Origin: Clostridiales bacterium
GTDB lineage: Bacteria > Bacillota > Clostridia > Lachnospirales > Lachnospiraceae
Assembly: GCA_019423835.1 (NCBI GenBank)
Contig: JAHZAR010000053.1
Coordinates: 4,999-18,620, forward strand
Reading direction: 5' to 3'
Length of the DNA: 13,622 nt
The notes under the pieces were generated by a model that saw only the letters and a program-made list of their open reading frames with translations, made no database searches and was not told where the DNA came from. Made by a program: the position numbers and the translations under genes. Below are positions 13,613 to 13,622 of this stretch, piece after piece (position 1 is the stretch's first letter; every line of letters starts with the position of its first letter).

Positions 13613-13622
13613 GTGGCTGTTC

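Overview
This window looks like chromosomal DNA from a low-to-moderate GC Firmicute of the class Clostridia, most likely a Lachnospiraceae member. The evidence is the gene set (IreB, DUF1292, RNase J, a PreP-type M16C peptidase, MtaB), strong purine-rich ribosome binding sites (GGAGG types), and a neighbourhood that matches Bacillus subtilis yrzL-yrrK-yrzB-yrrL-yrrM-yrrO. The placement is inferred from protein and operon style, not from a marker-gene comparison. Every gene I can support lies on the minus strand, so transcription runs from high to low coordinates. I saw no rRNA, tRNA, CRISPR array, insertion sequence or phage gene.

In transcription order, the right edge holds a rho-independent terminator (about 13577-13612) for a gene outside the window. 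It is followed by a promoter and structured leader, then mtaB (12030-13361), the methylthiotransferase that makes ms2t6A37 in tRNA. A second promoter (11899-11927) opens a long cluster: ireB (11601-11864), a 240-base GC-rich spacer, ruvX/yqgF (10938-11360), a DUF1292 protein (10507-10800), RNase J with a TTG start (8819-10486), a short MltG-like membrane protein without the catalytic domain (8309-8713), trmR (7632-8312), trhP (6343-7605) and a YdcF/DUF218 membrane protein (5383-6210). Then come a 973-residue M16C metallopeptidase (2363-5284), era (1435-2340) and recO (725-1372). The left edge holds a lipoprotein gene with its own promoter (1-591), cut off by the window.

The genes are mostly RNA and translation housekeeping. 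TrhP and TrmR catalyse consecutive steps (U34 to ho5U34 to mo5U34) at the tRNA wobble position, and MtaB modifies position 37 of the same anticodon loop. RNase J processes and degrades RNA, RuvX/YqgF is a 16S rRNA processing/RNase H-fold nuclease, and Era is a 30S assembly GTPase. IreB (target of the PASTA kinase IreK) and the MltG-like protein connect the cluster to cell-envelope control. RecO is recombination repair.

This is an ordinary core region and I found no convincing undescribed defence or mobile system. The points most worth a second look are the catalytic-domain-less MltG relative coupled by ATGA to trmR, the long structured spacer between ireB and ruvX, the in-frame open extension behind the RNase J stop, the RecO that lacks the zinc-finger cysteines, and a perfect 14-bp palindrome next to the lipoprotein promoter. 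Five start codons need care (M16C peptidase, RNase J, RuvX, IreB, MtaB), because the longest open frame is not the best-supported gene start or the start is not ATG.
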